Shown here: piece by piece, positions 56,561 to 64,000 of the stretch
Numbering within the stretch: position 1 is the stretch's first letter
How the letters are laid out: every line of letters begins with the position of its first letter
Assembly (NCBI GenBank): GCA_036365455.1
Contig: JAWQUS010000010.1
Span: 20,880,501-20,944,500, forward strand
Source: Macrosoma leucophasiata
Taxonomy: Eukaryota; Arthropoda; Insecta; Lepidoptera; Hedylidae
DNA length: 64,000 nucleotides
Reading direction: 5' to 3'
The notes under the pieces: generated by a model
Databases searched by the model: none
The model's input: only the letters and a program-made list of their open reading frames with translations
What the model was told of the DNA's origin: nothing
Translations under genes and position numbers: made by a program

Positions 56561-56602
56561 ATCTTAATATGAGCAGAGTTACACAATAACCACTAATTAT
56601 TT

Positions 56603-56889
56603 CACTGGTGGTAGAGCTCCAGTGACGGAGCTCGCGGGCGAAGGCACCACCGCATTACCTAATATACTTGCCGCTAAATGGTAGTGCTCAGCACTATCGT
56701 GTTCCGGTCAGGTGTTAATGTACGGCCCTGTAATTTCCGGCACAGAGGCATAATACCTTAGGCCTCAGGAGTGGTAACGCATCTGCATTTTAACTTTGAT
56801 CTTTGTGTGGGTGTCTATAGGCTGCAGTCATCACTTAACATCAATGTGAACTGCATGCTTGTGTGCCACTTCAATTACATAAAAAAAAA
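56603..56889 (+). mobile_element. Family A element, full length, young subfamily
   Basis: CACTGGTGGTAGAGCTCCAG to GTGTGCCACTTCAATTACAT and nine A residues. Head to tail with the next copy. Confidence 0.88.
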
Positions 56890-56893
56890 CCAT

Positions 56894-57180
56894 GTACTGC
56901 AGGTTCCAGTGCAGTAACTCTAGGGCGTAGGCAGCACCGCATTACCTAATATATCTGCCACCAAATGATAGTTCAGCACTATCGTGTTCCGGTTAGATGG
57001 TAATGTATGGCCCCGTAATAACTATCACTGAGACATAACAACTAAGGTCTCAAGGGTGGCAACACTGGCAACCCATCTACATTTTGACCTCTGGTTTTTA
57101 TGAAGATGTATATAAACTGCAGTCATCACTTAACATCAATGTGAGGTGCATGCTTGTTTGCCACCATCCTGACATAAAGA
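56894..57180 (+). mobile_element. Family A element, full length, old subfamily
   Basis: GTACTGCAGGTTCCAGTGCA to TTGTTTGCCACCATCCTGAC. Carries GGCAACACTGGCAACCC, a small internal duplication, and the old markers AACTAAGGTCTCA and TAGATGGTAATG. Confidence 0.8.
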
Positions 57181-57433
57181 AACCTTTTAAATCAAACTTA
57201 CCATTTCTTTTTGCAAAGTACAAAGGAAATGTAAAAATAGTAAATGAAAGTGACCCGACTTTATGCTATCAACTAATGTAGGTTACTTGAATAGCAATTC
57301 GAGTGATAGAGCGCACAATTTCTTTCCGTTCGTGTTCAAAGAGCGACTATGTTAAAGCGGAGTACTACTAAGTGTTCTAGAAGTAATACAAAAACTTGTG
57401 GATTATTCGAAAAAATATTATTTAAATTTTTGG

Positions 57434-57560
57434 ATGGTTCTCGCGTCTCAAGGGTATACAACACTCCTAAACTTCTTCTCATACCCGTCGCTTCGGTCGC
57501 CTTCCAGCTACCGTGATCACGGGCAGATAATTTCTACAATGTATGAAGCTCGCGAAATTA
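57434..57560 (-). repeat. Family D repeat, minus copy 1
   Basis: CTTCTCATACCCGTCGCTTC, CCAGCTACCGTGATCACGGG and CAGATAATTTCTACAATG. Confidence 0.6.
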
Positions 57561-57584
57561 ATTAAGGCGACAACCCCACTGGCC

Positions 57585-57720
57585 ACTAGTGGAAAAGAAT
57601 CCTTCTGCCAGTATCGGATTAAGAGCATCAGAGGCCCGGGGCGGTATTAGGAGGCCCCTAGCCGCCCCGTAGGCCGCCTAGTGCCGGCGCTTCGAGTACA
57701 ACCATTGACATTTAAGATAA
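57585..57720. other. GC-rich segment of unknown origin
   Basis: GAGGCCCGGGGCGGTATTAG, GAGGCCCCTAGCCGCCCC and TAGGCCGCCTAGTGCCGGCG give short partial palindromes. Probably a transposon remnant; not identified. Confidence 0.35.
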
Positions 57721-58130
57721 ATTGAGGAGGAAATAAAAACGCGCGAGCAAAAAGAAAAGTCCTAGGTATGAAATAATGTATATAGCGTACCTAGATTTTC
57801 ACATCCTTAACGCACACTCATTGGGCAAATGGTGAGGCCAATGCATCGTTAAAGGGCGCTGACCCTTCTTTCTATGTCAATATCTAGTACTTAGATATCC
57901 CTGCTAAATGCACAGTCGGGGAACTGCACGCTTATCAAAAAACATTGAAATATAGGTTTTATTACCACCAGATAAAGTGTCCATGTAGTTAAGCGCGCAG
58001 TTGCCTGATAATTCATCCATTAAAATAAATTGTAGCCACTACTTGCGTTTTCCAACAGTTCCAACACTGCATCATCTACCTTTAGTCGTACATCAGTTCA
58101 CTGGCGAAAATGAAATGCATTTATCATACA

Positions 58131-58378
58131 TCTATATATATAAAAATTCGTTAGTCTCGCTAAAACTCGAGAACGGCTCTACCGATTTGGCTAATTTTGG
58201 TTTTTAATGAATTTTGGAAGTCCAGGGAAGGTTTAAAAGGTAAGAAAATATGAAGAAATTGAAGGGAAATAGTAAAAATCACTATTTCATTTTCTCATAC
58301 AAGTAGTCCGTATCTATCAAACCTTTGACACATTATTTCATTGTTGTGAGGCAATACGAAGTTTGCCGGGATAGCTAG
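58131..58378 (+). mobile_element. Lep1-type mini-Helitron
   Basis: TCTATATATATAAAAATTCG after an A; GTTAGTCTCGCTAAAACTCG, ACCGATTTGGCTAATTTTGG and AGTCCAGGGAAGGTTTAAAA inside; ends TTTGCCGGGATAGCTAG before a T. 248 bp with both diagnostic ends. Confidence 0.85.
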
Positions 58379-58719
58379 TTGTGTATAATTATGAAAACTA
58401 AATAAATTATGTTATTAAAACTTCGCTGAAAAGGCAGCAAAGTAATAATGAAATATACACAGCTTAATATAATACACAATAAACACCATCGGAACTTCGC
58501 AGCAAACTTTTAAGAGATTGGTAGAACTTTTTTTTTCTTTTAGCGAACTTCTGGTTCGTTTTCAGTATTATGTACCTGCTCGGATATCTTTTGAAGTTCA
58601 TAGTTCTTTATTTCATCATACTAATTTATTATAATTTTAGACATTGGTATGATGAAATCACTTTGATCATCGATTTCATAGGTATGAAGTATTTTATATA
58701 ACTGCTTGGAAAACATATT

Positions 58720-58871
58720 ATGTGCGGATTTTCTCGCGTAGACTATACTCCCAACTTCCTAACTTACCCGACGTTTTGGTCGCTTTTCAAAATATCGTGT
58801 AACTGAAGAAGTTGAAAGTATTTACGCGTTAAAATCCGCAAACATAATTTCCACCATGTGTGAAGCTCACA
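58720..58871 (-). repeat. Family D repeat, minus copy 2
   Basis: GTGCGGATTTTCTCGCG, ACCCGACGTTTTGGTCGC and AAATCCGCAAACATAATTTC. Confidence 0.55.
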
Positions 58872-59730
58872 AAAACGTTGTTATATCTGTTGTGGATGAC
58901 TTTCGTTTTTTCAAAGATTCAAAGATGTTTATTTTGATAAGCAAAACTCGCCTCAATTGTACTCGTAGTAGGTGACAGGTCTGTTTCGTCCGGAACTTAG
59001 AAATACAAAGCACAAGTTGGTACTAACGAGGATAGAAAGATTGCGCCGGTCTTCACGACCGAGCGGTGGACGGTTGACACAAAATTTCACAAAGCCCTCA
59101 ATTTTCTGCATTAAACTCTCGGGTTTTTATTTAGATTTTCACTGGCTTTAACCGTTAACTTGGTAGATACTATCGTAGACTTCATAGGATTGTAAATTAA
59201 TTTATTAAATTTTAAAGGCTACAAACTGTTTTTTCCTTCTGATAAACCTTCAGTAGAAGAGCTTTAGGTTGCAGATAAAACCTTTTTATCAGTAGTAGGT
59301 CAAATAGTAGATAGTAGGTTCTTGATTGTATGGTTTTTCACTTATAAAAATATTAACAACCACTATTAAATAATTGCATGTAATATAACTCTCAGAAGAT
59401 TCCTTATGCTGAAACTAGGTAAAATGTGTAAGGTGCTAATAAATTTAGGTGTTAGTTATTCACTTATTTAGAGACTATATATTTATATATTCCTAAAAAA
59501 TCTATTACAATAAATGTGGCTTAGGTATTACCATTGATTACTGAATTCTCTTTAAAAATAGGATAAATAGAGGAACATGAGTGTAGCAAACAAATAAATA
59601 TTTCATTTTCTCTTCGGGACTTAAGCACGCATAGAAACTTCTCAGAATCAGCACCAGTTTTAATTCCAAGAATACTTCTCATTTCACGTCGTCAACTCGG
59701 CAATTATAATATCACAATTCTAATAAATGT
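58872..59730. other. AT-rich intron
   Basis: 59033-59100 (GAAAGATTGCGCCGGTCTTC) recalls the array that starts at 59735. Otherwise nothing recognised. Confidence 0.4.
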
Positions 59731-59734
59731 GTGT

Positions 59735-61050
59735 ATGTGACAATCGAAACCACTCCAGAATAATACAGACATAAGTCGCTAACCATGGGGGTTGAAAGAT
59801 TGCACCGGCGGCTGCTTTACGAAACTTTTTCAAAGGCGTTCGTTTTGTTGTCTTCAATGACGGCGCGCTACTAAGCGACACGGTAGGAGCCGGCAACATT
59901 ACTAAGATGGATAATAATATGATATTTAATTAATGAGATGTGAATTAACAATATTGTGTAGGTAAAACACTATCGGATGCAATCCAGGATAATACAAAAA
60001 CCAATCGCTAACGATGGGGGTTCAAAGATTACACCTCCTAGGTACTTCACGCAACTTTTTTAAAGGCGTTCGTTTTGATGTCTACAATAATAATTATAGA
60101 ACGCTATGAAGTAATAATAATCCGGTGAAGTATAATGATTTTGAACATAATTAATTTATGAGATCTGAACGAAAGTAGTATCCTGTACTTTTAGTCTTGG
60201 TAAACGATATCGTGTATATGACAATCAAGAACAATCCGGAACAATATAAAGACAAGTCGCTAACGATAGGGATTGAAAAATTGCACCGGCCCCCGCGACG
60301 ACGGCTACCTCACGAAACTTTTTCAAAGGCGTTTGTTTTGTTGCCTCCAATGCGCTACCAAGCAATGTAAATATCAAGGATCCGGTAAAATGTTAAGAAT
60401 ATGTTATTTATTAGGACTGGATTAACATAGAGACCACATTTTATCTCTGTAAACGATATCATATAGCTATTTGATAGTTGGAAGATTGCACTTCCTACTT
60501 CACGAAACTTTTTCAAAGGTATTCGTCTTGTTCTCTTCAATGACTGAACGATGCTAACGCCCGGTAAACTATCAACGTCATATATGAAGACATCTGAATA
60601 TATACAATATCTCGGAAAAGGATATCCGTGGAGTCCCGAATTAGTAGCATTTGCAATAATCATGACTGAACTGAGCTTCAATTTGTATCCATAAATTTAA
60701 TTTCGATTAATGAAATATAAATTAAAAAATATGTCACGACAAAGACTTTCACTTCCCAATAATGATAACTGTATACTGTATCTACATAATTAAAGAGTCT
60801 CAATGTACATTTAAGATATCCTTCTTCAAATAGCCCTAATTTGTTACGTGTATGTAAAAACATTTGTCTTCCAAATACAAAATCTGAAATTATGTGAGGG
60901 ACATAAAAGAAAATACAATATTATTATGAATCGATTTAAATGGATTTAAGTGTATGTGACTAATAACGAAGAACAATCCGGAACAATATAAAAACAAGTC
61001 GCTAACGATGGGAGGGTGAAAGATTGCACCGGCTCCCGCGACACACTTTT
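59735..61050. repeat. Diverged array, about 230-250-bp period
   Basis: The pair TCGCTAAC.ATGGGGGTT-GAAAGATTGCACC and CACGAAACTTTTTCAAAGGC-TTCGTTTTGTTG recurs. TCGCTAAC lies at 59776, 60005, 60257 and 60999; a unit lacking it lies at 60470-60555. Units also share a TTAATTTATGAGAT-like spacer. Confidence 0.75.
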
Positions 61051-61086
61051 CATAAATTGATGTATTGCAACGAACTGATCAGTAAA

Positions 61087-61285
61087 TCTTAATTTTACGT
61101 CACGGTGTTTGTCCGCGATGGACTCCTAAACTACTTAACCGATTTTAATCTAACTTGCACACAGTGCGCGGTATGATCCAACTTAAGAGATAGGATAGTT
61201 TATATCTAAGATATAGTCGAAATATTATGTTAGTATCTAAATTGCACCCGTGCGAAGCCGGTGCGAAGCCGGTGCGGGCAGCAAG
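61087..61285 (+). mobile_element. Mini-Helitron, decayed 3' end
   Basis: TCTTAATTTTACGTCACGG after an A, TGTTTGTCCGCGATGGACTC, then a duplicated GTGCGAAGCCG and GGGCAGCAAG where CAGCTAG is expected. Same family as 39208. Confidence 0.65.
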
Positions 61286-62089
61286 TATTATAATATAATT
61301 GATAAAAAGTATCAAACGTACTGTTAGATCCTGGTTTAAATTACATATATCTCAATTCAGAAGAGAACGAAGCCTACGTTTTATTTCAAGTTGTGTATTT
61401 GTCGATACAAACAATTTTCGTAACATAAAAAAACAAAAATAATAAAAATAAGCGACTTCCTTCTTCCGTATCTGTTCTTAGTTATAGTTGGAAAGTTTTC
61501 CTAACTTCACGTATCGTTCGTTTGAGTTCAATGCTTGCGTCGCGCGAATCGTTTGATAAACTGATGTTTATTTGAGATTCTTCAACATTTCGATATGGGA
61601 TGTTAGCTTTTACAACTAGAATGCTGTTGAATTTATTAGAAAAAACATCAAATTGGAATCAAAGACTGCCATCAGTTCTGTAGACTTGGCAGGATGTTTG
61701 TAGTGGGACGTAGTAGTTTCCGAGACCTTCATTAAATTCCTAGGCCTGAAAAACAAGGGCGGATCTGTCATAATTTTTACGAGACATTCATAAAATTCCT
61801 AGGCCTGAAGTAGCAATCGATCCTCGAGTTATACAATCAATTGCATTTGATTTTTTTGCTAAATCTGATTACAATTGGTAGCTCTGGAGTTTGATAATGT
61901 GTGTGATCAATTTCACATATATCAAACAAGCGCCGGAGAAATCGCGTAAAATACACACCAAAGAAACATACAGGCGAATTGAGAATCTTCTCCTTTTTGA
62001 AGTCGGTAAAAAAGAACATAACAGTCTAATCATAGGAGTATCAGTTTATTTATTAACCTCACCATTTTAAAACGTTGCGTTGCATCTAT
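61286..62089. other. AT-rich intron
   Basis: TTCATTAAATTCCTAGGCCTGAA at 61729 recurs as TTCATAAAATTCCTAGGCCTGAA at 61787, a 58-bp spaced direct repeat. No other feature. Confidence 0.45.
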
Positions 62090-62885
62090 TTTTTTTTTTT
62101 ACGCATTCCCACCCTTGGGGAGAGGGGTGGGTTATGTGGGACTCCGGGAAAGGACATCCGTCTACCCACTAAAAACCCCTGGGTGTTCCGACTCGTCCGC
62201 CATCAGTGGCCGGGTCACGGGAACGCTATCGCACACATCCGCGACCCCACCGGCGGCTGCTCGATGCGCCTCCTCGGAGCCTTTCGGCTCCAACCACTAC
62301 TAGTGGCGTGCGGAACACCTGCACGCCAGCCAGCCCGGGACCTCTCCAGTTGGGCGATGAACTTCCCCTAGTCCGTCGCCCGAAGGTCCCTGCCCCGACC
62401 ACTCACAACACCAGGCATCCCAAGACGCCCGGGTGGAGGGTCCAGGGGCACACAGTTCGGCCCTGGGGGAGCGTCGAATAAATTTTGGTTCCCTCGTCCG
62501 CCCCCCCACGGCCCCACCACGTCTCTATCGAGCGGCGGGACCACCGCTAGGCGGCTGGGGATAGGGTGCAGGGCCAATAACATACCCATACATCTCTTCC
62601 CCAGCCGTCTTCCCACCACGTCCCCATCTGACGGCGGGACCACCGTTGGGCGGCTGGGGATAGGGTGCAGAGCCAACGAAATACCCGTATACCTCCTCCC
62701 CAGCCGCCTCCTCTCCACAGCAGCGAGTGGCGGGCTGAGCCACGCCAAACGCCGCCCCCTCTCTGGGTTCCTCTTGGCTTCGCCGGTGTGAGGACGACCA
62801 CCGGGTACTGAGCCCTCCCGCCACGACAAGGCGGAAACCCTCGGGGGGGAAGTTACCACACCACACCTGCCCCTAAGGAACCTAT
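62090..62885 (-). mobile_element. GC-rich LINE 3' end with internal 99-bp tandem repeat
   Basis: A poly-T run at 62088-62099 is the A-tail on the minus strand; the adjacent ATGCGT and GGAGTCCCACATAACCCA resemble R1-clade lepidopteran 3' UTRs. 62525-62720 holds two copies of a 99-bp unit (GGCGGGACCACCG, GCGGCTGGGGATAGGGTGCA). Composition is far more GC-rich than the host intron. The overlapping open frames on both strands, up to 177 codons, reflect GC content. Confidence 0.55.
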
Positions 62886-62927
62886 CGCTACCTATGTACA
62901 TACATTTATCGTCTACTGTTGTTTGTT

Positions 62928-63150
62928 CCTTTATCTCTGGTTCTATTGGGTTTTATTCCATTTTCTGGAAGTTTCCCAGTACCTCGAAGTTTGGTAATGT
63001 GCCCGGAGATGTCAACAGGCTCGCCACCTGTTACATGGGCCAAAACGTAACCGGCGAATCGTGAGTGTTTGCATGTATGCTTGAATGCATGCATTTCTGG
63101 CATAGGCAGAGGCCTATCCCTTCGGGGATTACAGGCGTGAAGTTACGTTT
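62928..63150 (+). mobile_element. Family B SINE, 5'-truncated
   Basis: Starts CCTTTATCTCTGGTTCTATT without the tRNA head and ends GATTACAGGCGTGAAGTTAC. Contains a small duplication TGGCATAGGCAGAGGCC. Confidence 0.85.
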
Positions 63151-63168
63151 TTATTTACGAGCAAAAGT

Positions 63169-63470
63169 ATACTGATAGGTATAATTTCATCATCATCATC
63201 ACATAATTCTTCAGTTTAAAGTCGTCCACTGCTTTTCACAAGCCTATAAGGAGAATAATATGACATAGTCACCACGCTTGGCATCCGGATTGGCTTTCCA
63301 GTCCAGTGGAGGTAGTTTTAGGACGCTGTGGCTTACCCCGTGTTATTGTATTTACTACTGGAATGTTTGACCGCCATTGGTCGGTTGACTGGCTGCACTA
63401 ACGGAAGAATTCTCCCCCACTAATGGACGGTCGGCTCGCCACGTCCCCACGCCATCACGTATATAGGAAT
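63169..63470 (-). mobile_element. LINE fragment, copy 1 of a local duplication
   Basis: ACTGATAGGTATAATTTCAT, (CATCAT)n, GTCGTCCACTGCTTTTCAC and CCACGCTTGGCATCCGG. The (ATG)n-type tail on the left indicates minus orientation. 63380-63470 (GGACGGTCGGCTCGCC) continues the element. Confidence 0.55.
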
Positions 63471-63584
63471 TAATTATTAATTACGACAATATTTTATCCG
63501 ATCAATAGTTTTAGTGACTTATTAAACACATGTATATCTTCACAAACTTTGTCATCTGTTACGTATATATATTTTTTTAATTTT

Positions 63585-63841
63585 ATGCAAGTGGCAATCA
63601 AGCATGCAGTTCACATTGATGTTAAGTGTTGACTGCAGCCTATAGACACCCACACAAAGACCAAGGGCAAAATGCAGATACGTCACCACTCCTGAGGCCT
63701 AAGGTGTTATGCCTCTGTGCTGGAAATAACAGGGTCGTACATTACCACCTGACCGGATCACGGTAGTGCTGAACACTACCACTTAGCGGCAAGTATATTA
63801 GGTAATGCGGTTGTGCGTATGCCCGCAAGCTCTACCATCAA
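63585..63841 (-). mobile_element. Family A element between the duplicated LINE fragments
   Basis: AGTGGCAATCAAGCATGCAG to GCCCGCAAGCTCTACCATCA on the minus strand; near full length. Confidence 0.82.
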
Positions 63842-63844
63842 TAA

Positions 63845-64000
63845 TACTGATAGGTATAATTTCATCATCATTGTTCAGTTTGAAGACGTCCACTGCTTTT
63901 CACAAGTCTGCCTATAAGGTGGATAATATGACATAGTCACCACGCTTGGCATCCGGATTGGCTTTCCAGTCCAGTGGAGGTAGTTTTGGGACGCTGTGGC
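63845..64000 (-). mobile_element. LINE fragment, copy 2, runs off the window
   Basis: ACTGATAGGTATAATTTCAT, GAAGACGTCCACTGCTTTTC, TAATATGACATAGTCACCAC and GTGGAGGTAGTTTTGGGACG repeat 63169-63342 with few changes. Confidence 0.65.

Larger units (their letters stand above)
53938..64000 (+). other. Tet: Downstream Tet intron (partial)
   Basis: Begins with GTAAGT at 53938 and runs past the window end. It holds repeats and AT-rich DNA; no third exon is recognised. Confidence 0.5.

Noticed and set aside
62368..62901. A 177-codon minus-strand frame and overlapping plus frames
   Set aside because: All frames are open because the segment is very GC-rich; no domain, and it sits in a LINE 3' end.

Overview
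This is a moth or butterfly (lepidopteran-type) nuclear window made almost entirely of intron. The sequence is AT-rich, has no long open reading frames, and is packed with short interspersed repeats, mini-Helitrons inserted between A and T, a mariner fossil and several non-LTR retrotransposon (LINE) tails typical of Lepidoptera. The species cannot be fixed from sequence alone.

Only two pieces look like host protein-coding sequence, both on the + strand. The first (1471-1626) encodes a complete eight-cysteine CXXC zinc finger of the TET/CXXC4/CXXC5 type, so the host gene is most likely Tet, the 5-methylcytosine/N6-methyladenine dioxygenase. The second (53851-53937) is a CpG-rich 29-codon exon with good splice sites on both sides. 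It reads in phase with the first exon and encodes an Arg-Gly-rich, AT-hook-like linker. If they are consecutive, the intron between them is 52,224 bp; the catalytic exons would lie beyond 64000.

Layout: 1-1470, upstream intron with a local duplication; 1471-1626, CXXC exon; 3.3-4.7 kb, degenerate LINE; 5.9-8.6 kb, mini-Helitrons, a LINE tail with a nested SINE, a 0.25-kb duplication and an inverted pair of SINE-like copies; 9.25-9.45 kb, CG-rich island; 14.9-16.2 kb, complete but dead mariner; 16.7 kb, tRNA-like sequence; 18.9 and 30.7 kb, 5S-rRNA-derived SINEs; 21.0 and 26.6 kb, copies of one foldback MITE, one split by a SINE; 32.1-32.3 kb, isolated GC-rich ORF; 34.4-36.8 kb, repeat-poor CpG-dense stretch with a candidate internal promoter; 42.4-42.9 kb, 123-bp tandem repeat encoding a 41-residue periodic peptide; 44.6-46.0 kb, a duplicated segment, one copy expanded into a 24-bp minisatellite; 53.48-53.58 kb, paired inverted CTCF-like motifs before exon 2; 55.2-57.2 kb, SINE-like cluster; 59.7-61.05 kb, diverged long-period array; 62.1-62.9 kb, GC-rich LINE 3' end; 63.2-64.0 kb, duplicated LINE fragment interrupted by a SINE-like copy.

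The dominant repeat, called family A here, is an approximately 290-bp A-tailed element with strong internal hairpins and no clear Pol III boxes. I count about 30 copies or fragments on both strands, about 5.9 kb or 9% of the window. A second family (B, tRNA-headed, about 310 bp) has seven copies. I see no rRNA gene, functional tRNA gene, CRISPR array or intact transposon gene. Leads most worth following are the candidate promoters inside the Tet intron (Drosophila Tet is known to make long CXXC-containing and short CXXC-less forms), the 41-residue repeat and the structured family A repeat.
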